Source: Russula earlei
Lineage: Eukaryota > Basidiomycota > Agaricomycetes > Russulales > Russulaceae
DNA length: 64,000 nt
Direction: 5' to 3'
Assembly: GCA_025769875.1 (NCBI GenBank)
Contig: JAGFNK010000001.1
Location: 496,001-560,000, forward strand
The notes under the pieces are model-generated. The model did no database searches. It saw only the letters and a list, made by a program, of their open reading frames with translations, and was not told the DNA's origin. Shown here piece after piece: positions 22,382-33,129 of this stretch (its first letter is position 1; each line of letters begins with the position of its first letter). A program made the translations under genes and the position numbers.

Positions 22382-22990
22382 TCAGGTTGAACAGTTGCCA
22401 GTGCTGTTCCCGCACTCCAAGCCGTAGCCGAAATCCAGCCAAGTCGAAGCTCCGACTTTGCCGAGATGCGGGAGGCTTTTATTAAGATTCTGCGCGAAAG
22501 ATTGGATCGCAATATACGAAGGGTCCTCGAAAAAAGCTGGGTTCCCGTCTATTCCGTAAAACACAGTGACGCGGAGGAATAGGTCTTCTCAAGGTGTAGT
22601 ACAAGGCAATCGGTGGTATCAAAGCAAGCGATTAAAACAGAATGCCAAACACGGTTATCGTTCCGAGTCAATGCCAGGAAGTTTTGATGCGGATATAAGG
22701 AGACGGAGATAACTCAAGTCCTTGGACTTCAGAATTTCAGGAATAAAGTTCATTCCCCGTTTTGGGATCGGACGTTGTGTTGGTCCAGCGGCCGAAACCG
22801 CCATTGAAACCTGGCATGGATCAAATTCGTAATTCGTTGCAATAATGGTAAAGTAAAACAAACCAACTGGACTCATATGCGGGTTCTTTGCTGGCTCTTC
22901 AAATCAATTCCTGTCAGCACTCACCGGTACTCACCCCTGTCACGGTTGATGATTTAGATTAGATTCAGAAATTTCATCTGTTCGTCGTCG
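22382..22990. other. Degenerate gene-like sequence, unrecognised
   Basis: Minus-strand fragments (22382-22564 and 22655-22876) show codon-like character but frames change and I recognise no family. A block at about 22510-22660 (containing CCCGTCTATT, GTGACGCGGAGGAA, AACAGAATGCCAAACAC) is repeated at 44340-44476, just outside the Tc1-like element. It may be an old repeat or the remains of a duplicated gene. Confidence 0.4.
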
Positions 22991-23138
22991 TCGTAGGTAT
23001 GAGCGTTGAGCACGCTTAGATGCTGTTCGCACATGGTAGAAGGTCATCACAAAAAAATGAAAGAGGCGCCCGGGTGTGGATCAAACAAAAAAAAAACTCA
23101 TACTGAGCAGTCGTGCCGCCCATCCACTCGTACCTCTG

Positions 23139-23450
23139 ATGTCAGCTACCAATATCGACCAGCCTGCGGTGGAGCACAATCATGGCGCGTTCAAAGACGT
23201 TCACTTGATCATGAGTGTAGAGTCTGCCAATAGAATGGCAATATGGGGAGAGGCTGAACGAATTGACAGGGATGAAGTATGCACCAAGTTGTTTATGTGC
23301 ACCTCGACTGAATTGTTTTTGATGGGATTTTTTAGGACACAGACCGGTCTGCGTCTAAGCCTTGGCATTTCACGTTCAGCTGGTGCAGCTGCATCAGGAA
23401 AGCTGATTTCTTCCGATCTCCGTCGTCAAAATCTACTACCAGAGAGTTAA
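23139..23450 (+). CDS. Unknown multicopy gene family, copy 1
   Basis: The frame from ATG 23139 (MSATNID..) contains the segment SVESANRMAIWGEAERIDRD followed by EVCTKLFM, and ends after GISRSAGAAASGK. The same words, in the same order, occur several times at 63339-63952, and even the upstream leader (GTAGAAGGTCATCAC, then a run of A) is shared. I recognise no domain. The peptide is short, hydrophilic and may be only one part of an intron-containing gene, since a TTTTTTAG/GACACAG boundary precedes the last segment. It could equally be part of an uncharacterised transposon. Confidence 0.35.
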   Translation: MSATNIDQPAVEHNHGAFKDVHLIMSVESANRMAIWGEAERIDRDEVCTKLFMCTSTELFLMGFFRTQTGLRLSLGISRSAGAAASGKLISSDLRRQNLLPES

Positions 23451-23476
23451 ATGTGAATGGCCTTCACCGCTAGGCC

Positions 23477-24167
23477 GTGATTGAGCCATCTCAGCCTGGG
23501 CCACCGACTTGCCAGTCTTCAAACGCAAAGTCAACTCAAACGGTCAAGTTGTCGAGCATGTCAAGACCGGCCAACAGCGACATTCCTTCCTCCGTCAGCA
23601 CGCCACCATCACCCTCTCTCTCGCCGTCTCAATCGCCTGCACCTGTACCTCGCCCTCCAGAACCGACGCACCCCCGAAGAGCCTCTGCCAACGCGTCCGC
23701 CCTCGTCCCTCCTCCTGTGTTCAAGGTGTCCAGTACTGTGTACGTACCTACTTTTCTGACTTGATTTTATCTCCTAACTATTCCTTTCTTTTTCATTTAG
23801 TCTAGAGTTGCCGCGTGACTCCGTTTCGATGGCGCTACTTTCCATCTCGCATTTCAGGGACCTTTCTCCTCTTCTCGTAGCTACCCGCATCCGTATTTTT
23901 ATCGACCGACTTGTTGGGTATGATTCTGTATATAGACATGTCCTCGTATATGATACCATCAACAAGAAAATAGAGTCTCAGCGTCCCCTCCATATCGTCC
24001 GCTCGCGCCACCGTTGTCTCTCTCGCCTCCATTTCCCTCCCTCTCCATTTCATCTCCTCAAAGTCTACCCCTTCATCTCGGGTAAACACCCACTTCGGAA
24101 CTCTTATCGCAATCAACGACACTCAGTCGTGTCGAAATACAATGCAATGGGTAGAAAATGTATCTGA
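23477..24167 (+). CDS. Possible two-exon gene, unrecognised
   Basis: A Ser/Pro/Thr-rich stretch (for example SSVSTPPSPSLSPSQSPAPV) ends near a GTACGT donor at about 23744. After a short intron with a CTAAC branch-like word and TTTAG acceptor (about 23800) a second open stretch starts LELPRDSVSMALLSISHFRD and runs to 24167. The first part looks like a disordered protein N-terminus. No family was recognised and an open frame on the opposite strand overlaps it, so this is weak. It borders transposon-derived sequence on both sides. Confidence 0.25.
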
Positions 24168-24179
24168 AGCATGGCGCAG

Positions 24180-25331
24180 TTCCGAGTCTAGTGATGTTAC
24201 GGCCCGGCTCGGCCTGATAGCCGCGGTTAAGGCCCGGCTGTGAACGGCTCAGGCTTTCAAAATCTTGGGCCGTCGCCACGAGGGCGGCTTTCAGCCAGCT
24301 TAGGCCCAGCTCAGACTAAAGCCATGGCTTGTTACCAGCAAACTGCAAGTTTTACACTAGTTAGTCTGCATACATTGTTCATCTCAGAGAGTGACATCCT
24401 TGGGCCGTGCAAGAAGGACTACGATGAGCATGTGGCATCAATAGTGTGCAGTTGTGAGGGCTGAGAAAAGTTTGGCTCATTGAAGGGCAAGTGGACAAAG
24501 GAGATGCCAAGCCACTTGACAAACTGTGAGAAGGCACACAGCAAGCTGATAATGATGATCATGGGCAGCAAGGGTGTCAGGGGAAAGAAGCAGTCCCTGC
24601 AGGAGAAGCAGAGGCATCTGTGCACACACATTGAGTGGTTGAGGAAGCCTCATCACTAAACTGCTGCCATGGCTGGACTCACAAAAGTGGTTGGGTGCTC
24701 CTTGGGTTCATTCGAGGCTGGCAAACCTCCCACCCTTTTGTTTCTTTGTTTGTTTTTTCTATTTTGTCATCCTGTCAAGCTGTGTGAGTGATTGTGGCAG
24801 GTCATGATTATTTGCCTATTGCTGATGGTAATGGCAGTGTTTGGAATTTTGCACTGCTGTAAGGAGGATTATTGCTGGCAACAGAATCATGTGCGGAAAC
24901 ATGTTGATGTCCCTTGCCACCAATCGCATGCACATGTGCATGCCACCTCCCTCTCATCCTCAGCCCTCGCCACACCACTTGCACATGCAATGTCAACATC
25001 TTGCCCAGCCCTTGCCACCGACATCAAGCTCTTGTCACATTGCCCACCCCTTGCCACCAAGCATGCATGCACACCATGCCCAGGCTCACACAACATGCTT
25101 GCATCTCAAGCCTTTCATGACTGCCTTGACCACCTCACCAGTTCTTGACTCCCTTTCATGACTCCCATTCCCTTTCACACTCTGATTCCTTTCATCTCAT
25201 ATTGTCCTTTAATACTGCTGCCTGTACATAAAAATTCTAGCTACTTTCTGGAATAAAAAGATCCCTCTTGTCTGCCCTTTGATCTGACTGCCTCAAGAAG
25301 TCTTCATCATGTCTGCATCTGTGCTCAGCAT
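24180..25331. repeat. Decayed repeat sequence with an LTR-like block
   Basis: No gene seen. A block at about 24850-25240 (ATGTGCGGAAAC, CAGCCCTCGCCACACCACTTG, TTTCATGACT, then T/A-rich sequence) recurs, diverged, at 52385-52760 and 53005-53420 inside the hAT-like element. The last copy has TATATAAAATG, so the block may be an LTR or promoter-bearing repeat. A GC-rich patch at 24195-24310 with repeated GGCCCGGCT words is unexplained. Confidence 0.45.
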
Positions 25332-26032
25332 TGTCAAGACTCACTGTTGAACAATCCTGTTCAAGAGTGAGGTAGGAACTCAGAGATGAGTTGACTGAGT
25401 TCCAAGACGAAGTTGGTGAAGAGTATAGTCCAAACAAGTAGCAGATACCAGAGGGGAACTGCTATGGGCTGTGAGAGATGATCATGAAGAGAGAGAGCCA
25501 GAGCATGCTAGACAGGGTGGTCCTAAAGGAGTACCCTTGGTAATAGAGTGCTGCAAATCAAATGGACAGTCTGAAGACTGTCTGCTACTTTATTGAGCAC
25601 TTATATACTACAAGAGAACTGCTAAATAGGGAACAAGTCATAACCTTGTTATGAAGCACAATTGACAGATGAGTAAGAAGTCAGAGTACGCTTACTGAGC
25701 ATGCTCAGTCATGCTCAGTTAGCTGCTGAGTAAGAAGGCTCATATTGATGATTAAGAGCCTTTAGTGTCCATGTGTTCACTGCTTAGTACATGTGCAGAG
25801 CACCTGATTCATTTACTGTTAGTTAGTTTAGGGCTGGTCATCTGAGGACTTGTAGGGGCTTGCTGTAGGTCAATTGTGCCGAGAATCGCTTGCACAACAA
25901 TGCATGCACAATATTGTGGACACCTCTACTCACCCCTTTTGTCCATGTGAACAGAGTGGCATCATAGAGGCTGGGTTTCCTCTAGTAAGGAAGGGTCCTT
26001 CAAGGGCCCTCTCCAGGAAATGGTTCATGACA
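25332..26032 (+). mobile_element. LTR (family A), internally deleted copy
   Basis: Begins TGTCAAGACTCACTGTTGAAC and ends GGAAATGGTTCATGACA, the same ends as the two family-A solo LTRs at 49073-51010. At 701 bp it lacks roughly 265 bp of the middle. Flanks (AGCAT, GCCCT) do not match, so no target duplication is visible; it may be one end of a larger rearranged element. Confidence 0.7.
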
Positions 26033-26247
26033 GCCCTAGTCTATCCCATTACAAACTTACCCTAGCTTCTCAACAGACCGAGTCATACTAGGAAGGGTCT
26101 ATTGGCCATAACCTGTTTAGCATAAAACACTTCAACAGCTGCAGGGATCCTTACTCTTTACAACAGGAACCAGCCCATTCATCTCAACCCATTTCAACTA
26201 CCAACTCAACTTCAGGCTTGAGAACTGACACGGCTAGTTACTGTGAC
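26033..26247 (+). mobile_element. 3' end fragment of a family-B LTR
   Basis: From CCCTAGTCTATCCCATTA to CACGGCTAGTTACTGTGACA this matches the last 215 bp of the solo LTR at 56326-57209. It directly adjoins the family-A LTR. Confidence 0.65.
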
Positions 26248-27110
26248 ATATGACTTACATGCAGATTGTCCTCCTTTTATATGGTTCAAAATGGTGCTGA
26301 ATATGATCAGCTTGGACAGACCAGTATCCATTGCAATATGGCTGCATGGTCACCTGTCTGAAACTGACCTCATCAGAGGAGCAGAAAAGAGAGGGAATAT
26401 ACAATTACCACATCATAAAAAACAGTGTGAAGTCATCATGAGGCTGCTGTTCATTAGCAGTGTTGAAGTCTAGGATCAGCCAACACATGTCAAGCTGTGA
26501 GACCAAGAGACACCAGGGAGGTTAGAGTGGGTGGTGGTGGAGCTGGAGCAATGCAAAGTTGAACCCAATACCACAGGCAATGTAAAGTCAAACCCATCAT
26601 GGAGCACAAACACATCATTACTAGGTCACATAGTCATGTTCATTGATTTCAACCAAACTGTACTGCTGTTGATGGCCATTTTCACCTGTCATTGTAGAGC
26701 TGGTACAGCACACAAACAGGTCAGGTACAGCCATCCTCATGTATATTTTCTGACCCAATGGTATGGTAATGGGACCTGTATAATTATGGTCATACAGCCA
26801 TCAGTTACAGCAATGGCATGAAGCCCTAGCCAGTGCCCATTACTATGTTGTGATGTTTCAAAATTCTGGGTGCATGTAGTTATTTGGTTTGTTTAGAGAC
26901 AACCAGGTCCTATAATCTGTAGGAATGGCTCTGTAATGAGTGCTCAGTCTCATTGTAGAAGACTGAGGGATGTATGTAGTATACATGTCTGCATGGTCAC
27001 ACACCACATGAGTGCATGACTAACCTGTGACACTGAGGCTGCAACTCCAACTTCATCCTAGCCCTATATTTTCACTACTGGAGGCTTAGGGGAAGTCTTT
27101 ATACATTGTT
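26248..27110. other. Repeat-like AT-rich stretch without a gene
   Basis: Open frames are short and no motif is recognisable. It lies between LTR fragments and the 3' end of the split F-box-like gene and is probably old transposon sequence. Confidence 0.4.
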
Positions 27111-27243
27111 CTACACTATGCCTCGTGCACCTGAAACCAACTGCGCGCACTGCAGTGCAGTCCTAGACATTGTAGCCTTGTATGTTTTGCCCGATCGGTC
27201 CTCCAGATCCCACACGTGACCCTCTAACCTGGCTGGCAGTGTC
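27111..27243 (-). pseudogene. F-box-like gene, 3' part cut off by a hAT element
   Basis: Read on the minus strand, the frame of the F-box-like gene at 32140-32776 continues here after one copy of the 8-bp target duplication, through about 40 codons (..LPARLEGHVW..) to a TAG at 27111-27113. Together the two parts give exactly 254 codons including the stop. The tail has no recognised domain. Confidence 0.6.
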
Positions 27244-27479
27244 TAGGGCTGTTCACCGTACCATATTATGGGTATGGCTGTATATTTGACGGGTCCAAAC
27301 AGGTCTACCTGTTCCTGACCCTGTACCGTATATCAACTTACTGTGAACTCAAATGGGATGGTACAGGGGATTGAACAGCCTGTATTATGGGTAATGGGTC
27401 ATATATTAGGAACTAAACTACTGATACAAAATGTTCTTGTTGCACATGCAATTTCTTTTTGACTAGTATAAGGTTCTTG

Positions 27480-30400
27480 ATGGTCTCCTGCCTTCAAGCT
27501 AGCGCAACAGCAAGAGATTGTGTCTCAGCCACCAGAGAAAACCCTCTCTACAGCCACTGCAGAAGCAGATGACAACAGTGAGCTGTGAATAAAAGGAAAG
27601 AAAAAAGAAAAACTCACCCAGGATGGACAAGACATCACATGCAAGCCGACTACAAGTTGGGAAAAGAAGTTCAGCAGTGCAACCACCACTGAATTGGATT
27701 GCAAGTGTCAAAATCCTCTTGGGGGAGCTTCCAGAACTCAAGGAGTTTGTCGATCAGCACACAAGGTTTCCGGAATCAAGCAGTAAAATTCTTCTGTGGG
27801 GAGCAGTTGAGCAGTCAAGGTGGTCTGAGTGGATGGGTTAGATGGGGAAGGGCATGGTGCTATCTTGTTTGCATAATGTGTCTTGTAATACACATGAAGC
27901 TTGTTCTTTGCCACTTTAAGGAAAGGTGCAAGATCTTCATTGCCTTCAAACTCATCCAAAAGTGCTGAATATGAGATACAAGGGTCCAAAACTCAAGACA
28001 GTTTCAGTGTGATAGATGAATGATTCATGAGATGAGACTTACAAGATGCCCACAGATAGAAAGGTGACTCATCAAATTTATAATAATATTCACTGAGTTT
28101 TAGATGGGCACTGGAGAGGCCTTGAATGAGCCAGGGGGATAAACCCTGTTCCTCATGAAGAATGTCCCTGATTTTGGCCTGGAGTCCACAGAAGATTGCG
28201 TGAGTGGAAGAGATCATTGGTTTCTTTGTTGCCAACATTTGAGTAGTGGCAGACTGGAATGACTTTAGCCAGCGCGTTACCATCTTGATTGCCCTCCAAT
28301 CTTTCTTGGTCAGGCAATGTTGGATTAAATCTTCATGTCAGTAGATGTAGGTGTTGATAGCTTCACAATGTTGTAATGCCTGGCCTAGAATTTTCTCAGA
28401 TGAGTATGTTTGGACTAAACACCACTTACAAAGCATCTGGTGGTTGACGACCATCTGGTCTTGACATCTAGAATAAGCATGAATGCAGTACTGCTAGCAT
28501 CCACTAATTCTTCTGAAAGATACATCTGGACTTCCCAAAGCCAGCTTTGCCGCCTCTGAGGACTTGAGCAAACCACTTGTATAACTTTGTGAAGCTGACA
28601 GAAAAGAGTCAGGCACAGGTATGAGTGGACAAGGACATATAGAACACACCTTGAAAATAGCTTCAAAGACATTTTCTTCACAATCTTTGTCATCTGCACA
28701 AGCATTGCCATCATCATTGGCCCGAACTGTAACTTCATCTTGATAATTACCTCCACAAGCCACACTCTTCTCACTATCCCTCTTTGAGATTGCACCAATG
28801 GCCTCAAGGAGCTAGCACACATTAGCATATGACATAAAGGCTATGAGAGTCAATTACAAACCTTGAGTGCAGCGAGATGGATAGTATGAGGCATACATCG
28901 CATACAAGAGTCTCTAGCTGAAAGTCTTATGCCTTCTGCATAACAGCATGCCTCTAAAGTGGTCATCATTGTGTCATTATTGCTGGCATTGTCCATTGTT
29001 ATTGCAATAATCTATACTTTGTCAGTAAAGGATAATCAATATCCTAACAACGTACCCTGCCCTTGAGTCCATACAGTTCCAAGGTTTCCCAAACCACTTC
29101 AGCCATGTTCTCACCCAAGTGAGCACCAATCAGCTCCTGGAAATCAATGAGACGCTCCTCTAAATTCCCTGATCAGTGGAGAAGAACATATGAATACAGG
29201 TACACATGCCTAATTCTCCTTTGTTGGTGACATAATGAGCAACAATTGCCAAGAATGCAATGCCATTGTTCGATGTCCATGCGTTGAGGGAGAGACTGAC
29301 CTTCCCTTCCAGGGACTGTAATTGAGCATTAGATATGAGTTTTCTGTTAAGCAAGCATGTCTCACCTTAAACATCTCTTGTGTATCCTCAACTGTGTCTT
29401 CACCCAGCTTCATCACGCGTCGTCGTATGCCCTGTCAATCAGGCAGATTGAGCTTGGTTCAGGAATGGTGCACATACTGAAGCATGTTAATAAACTCTGG
29501 CTTCTCTACTTTGTCAAACAACTGATCACATGCAACAATCCACTCAGTAAGAAGACAGTCAAATTTTGAAGAACTAAACGGCTCCTAAAATGATGTTGAT
29601 CATGGTACATGAAAATAAATACCATGCAACTCACCATCATTGCTTGCTCCTGCCTCAGAAATGCTGATGTTATTGTTGATGCTCTTGCGTCAAGAGCCTT
29701 GACATATTGTGCTTGATTGTGACCAGCAAATTCCTTGCAGCCAGAGGCAAACACTATCTCATCTTCAGTTGGTGGAGTCTCGTGATCTTTAAGAATCATG
29801 TAGAGGTTGAAAAGTGGTTTGAAATGGCTTTGCAGATGACCAAGAAGACCTTTAAATCATGAAAACATGAAGTATTAGTTGAAGTATTAGTTGAAGCCAT
29901 GATGTACCATTTAAATTATGGTTCATCACTTTTGTGATAGTCAAGACTTTCTTGTTTCCATGGTGGCATCGGTAATGTTTGTTGCCCGGCTTACCAGGGC
30001 TGCCATCGGCAGCAAAGTCCACAGCTTCATAAAAGAGGTAGATTGGATTTCTTTTGACTCCCTGAAATAATCAGAGAAGAACATAAACAATCAAGAATGA
30101 GTATACCTTTTTCTGAGATGAACTTGAGCCTTCAAAGCCATTACTTGAAGCCGAGTGCTGTAATGGAAGGGCTGGTGACAAATCCCCATCAGGAGCACCA
30201 TTGGGAGCATCATCAATCTTATGGCAGGGTTTCTTCGCAGCTGAGGGCTTGTTGGATGACACCTTGGCTTTACCTTTCCCCTTTGATGACTTTCAAGATT
30301 TAAGGGGTTTGGTCTTCGAAGGCAACATATCGGCAATCTAAAATCTGTGTTAACAGAGGCGACAATCCAGTGGACAAAGACTCACCTCATCATGTGTGAT

Positions 30401-30580
30401 CTCAGTGATGGTATTATCACTCTCGCTCCTGGAACCCAAGGACATGGTTGAGGCATATGGCATGTCTTCAGGAACAGATAGCACCTCACGCCTGCGTTTG
30501 TTATATTTTCTCTGATGAGGCCATGGATGTGAGTCTGATTCAGAAGATGCTTGCTCAGCTTCAATGATTTCCCGCATCCA
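27480..30580 (-). pseudogene. hAT transposase (BED finger, dimerisation domain), decayed
   Basis: Minus-strand remnants appear in family order. A BED-finger-like part near 29990-29830 (YRCHHGNKKVLTI, LLGHLQSHF), CKEFAGHNQ.., the RNase-H-like core KVSLSLNAWTSNNGIAFLAI near 29300, LILDVKTRWSSTTRC near 28450, TQMLATKKPMISSTHAIFCG and YYYKFDESPFYLWASC near 28150, DPCISYSALLDEF near 27980, and the C-terminal dimerisation segment (EFWKLPQEDFDTCNPIQWW; ERVFSGG) down to about 27490. The first catalytic Asp, normally SLDAWTS, is Asn here. Several stops interrupt the C-terminus, one exactly where ERVFSGGRDT should read Arg (CGA to TGA). Short introns with normal borders also lie inside. It cannot make an active enzyme. 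Confidence 0.8.
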
Positions 30581-31377
30581 TGCAGTGTTCCAGGTTTGTT
30601 GATTTCGTGCTGAGGAGCCTTTAGCATGTGAGGAAGAGAACAGAGCAGAGACTTACCGGTCTGAACTGTACTTGCGGATGCAATAGGTGTGTCATCATCC
30701 TTATCATTGAACCAAACAATGTTCAATGTGTCTTTTAGAGTCCCATCAGGTCGCAAGGCACATTGATCAGTAGCTGTCCGCAATCCTCAGATTACATCGT
30801 CGTGGATGAATGTTGTACTTACCCTCTGAACTACCTCCAATCATCATGACGTGCAGCTGGAGGTGTGACAATGGGCAAATGGGGTGAAAACAAGAGCAGA
30901 GTGGAGGTTTTCAATGCACCAAAAAAAAATCTGTTGAGTAGATCCCTGAATGCAAAATCAGCTCGTGAAGAGATTACCAATGTGGCAAAGGACCCACCTA
31001 ATCCTGCATGCTGCACTAAAAAAAAACATCATTGTACAATGATCACCCTTTCCCAGCATTGCAATGGATCAAATTTTGGCACCTGAGTATCCACAAACAA
31101 TCCAGCGACAATCAGTCCAGCCTAAGCTGTTAAAACTCACAAAACTATACAACTAAGAGAGAGAAGCATACATATTGCAATAGATGGCTGAATGTTGAGC
31201 ATGGGACACTGGACAGTGAAACCTGGGTGTTTATCGGTGTGTGTCATCAGCAAGGCAAGTTGTTTGTGACAGTTGTTTTTTGTCACAGTGACAACACCAC
31301 GACCAGGTGACATTGGCAACATGTTGTCAAGAAATACAGTATATTCCAAATCTAGACTACGAAGTACCCATACAGTA

Positions 31378-31987
31378 CTATCACCTATGGGGAACTTGCC
31401 ATTCCACTACCATCTTGCTGATTTCATTTTCCCCTGTATCTGCTCAAACAACCCCATTTAAAACTTTGTAGTTATACTATTGAGTGCCATCAATGTCATT
31501 CTAGCAAAGAAAAATGGAGGTCCATTGAGTGGTTTTCAAGTAGTATTTTGGCTGGGGGTCACACCTGCATCATGCCTTCTGTCATGGCGGAGTGCGGAGT
31601 TTGATTCCAGCTGGGTGATCACCATATGCTGACTCGGAGGAGTCTGGTCACCACTGCTGTTTTATCCTCTTAATGCCATGTTACAGGCGGTCCAATTGGC
31701 CAGCACAAGACCATACGTATGAGCAGCGGCTACAGGCAGCTATAACAATGATATCTTTTACTTTTACTTGTGCAGCACTGGCCCATGATGTGAGCACCAC
31801 GTTCCGTACATAGCAAGTCCTGGATTTCACTCGATAATGCTACTCCATTAACTGTTTTCCCTAGTCCCCAATAAATACATTCATCCCAGGCAGACTTTAA
31901 TTTGGCGTGTGTTACATGTCCGTTACTTTCATGACATTTGTGACTGGTGAGATGGTAGTGGAATGGCAAGTTCCCCATAGGTGATAG
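31378..31987 (+). mobile_element. pogo-type MITE copy C, nested in the hAT element
   Basis: A 610-bp copy with ends CTATCACCTATGGGGAACTT and its inverse, flanked by TA (31376-31377 and 31988-31989). Same orientation as copy A. Younger than the hAT insertion because it lies within it. Confidence 0.88.
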
Positions 31988-32139
31988 TATGACGGCCATA
32001 CACGGCCATCAACTGACAGGTCTCAACAGGTGATACCCAGTCCCGTACCCTGTACCATATAAACTCTGCAGCAGTCAGCGAACGGGACGGGTACGGGTCC
32101 CGTACACCCGTACATACACGGGTACGGTGCACAGCCCTA

Positions 32140-32776
32140 GCGGTGTCACCTCGAGTGCAGGACACGCCCTCGCGATCCTGCCCACGTCTACCATCGGGAC
32201 GCCACCCGCCGTCGCGAGGTCCATCTCCAGCATGCGCACCTGACCGCCAAACGCCTCCCAGAGCGGCTCGAGCGGCTCGGCCGTCGCGGCGCGGAGCACG
32301 TCGTCGAGCGCGTTGATGCCGCCGGCCCGCGTCGCTGCGCCCGTCGGGTCGAAGGCCCACTCGAGGCGGCGGAGCGCAGGCAAGGCCGGCATGCCGGTCG
32401 GGAACTCGAAGCGCGGGGTCGTGGTCGTGTCGTGGTGGTGGTGTGGGGCGTGGCAGCCGTGGCAGCCGTAGTCGTGATAGCGCGTTGGGGGACGCACGAG
32501 CACCTCGAGGTGCGGGAGCGGCGCGAGGAGCGCGAGGGCCGGCGGGGCGTGGCGGGTTGGCGTGGCGGTGTGTTCGTAGGGCAGGGTGGCGCGGCGGACG
32601 TGGTGTCGCGAGGAAGGTGGGGCGGCGCCACCATCTGCGATGGGCTGCTCAGGCTGCTCCGTGTCGCTGAAGGCGGCGTGCAGCGCGGACATGCCGCCGC
32701 CGATGCGGATGTCTTCGTAGAGGATGTCCGTGGCGAGCGCGCGCCATTGCTTGCATACTAGCGTGGGTGTCGACAT
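32140..32776 (-). pseudogene. F-box-like gene, 5' part
   Basis: The ATG at 32776 opens STPTLVCKQWRALATDILYE, a truncated F-box-like start (LVCKxWR..ATxxLYEDIRI) as in many Agaricomycete F-box proteins, followed by a His/Pro/Ala-rich region and LRRLEWAFDP, reminiscent of leucine-rich-repeat ends. The stretch is strikingly GC-rich compared with the flanking transposons. It is cut at the hAT element and resumes at 27243. Such proteins are predicted substrate adaptors of SCF ubiquitin ligases; the substrate is unknown. The gene would have been about 253 residues. It should be inactive unless the hAT element is removed from the transcript. Confidence 0.68.
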
Positions 32777-33129
32777 TCCAGTACTATGCGAGACTTTATA
32801 CGAGAGGAAATGAGACGGTGATTGCCCCCACATCATCTCAGTCGATTCACATACCATCCGATCAAAAGATCCGAACGAGGCCTTCGAGCTTTTGGACCAT
32901 TCATTAATAGGCAAGACTCCGGTAATTATATCGAATTCCGCGATATTCCGGAATATCGGCCATTCTACGATATGTCGGAACATTGGGAAGTTCATTTGAC
33001 TCTCCTTCCTGAGCTACTTCTACAACAATATCCCTTTTCCCTCTCATTCTCTCATTGCCTCAAGATATTCCGAAGTTCTCATCGTGTCCGCGTTCCATTT
33101 CCTGCCGGGCTTGCTCCTCAGTTCTTTCT

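Larger units (their letters stand above)
27244..32139 (-). mobile_element. hAT transposon inserted in an F-box-like gene
   Basis: A 4.9-kb element with inverted ends TAGGGCTGTTCACCGTACC on the left and the complement of TAGGGCTGTGCACCGTACC on the right. Flanking 8-mers are GCAGTGTC (27236-27243) and GCGGTGTC (32140-32147), an 8-bp target duplication with one mutation, typical of hAT. It holds a decayed hAT transposase on the minus strand and a nested pogo-type MITE (31378-31987). Confidence 0.87.

Noticed and set aside
24190..24310. Ribosomal RNA or tRNA gene in the GC-rich patch with repeated GGCCCGGCT
   Set aside because: No rRNA core sequence and no cloverleaf with A/B boxes could be found.
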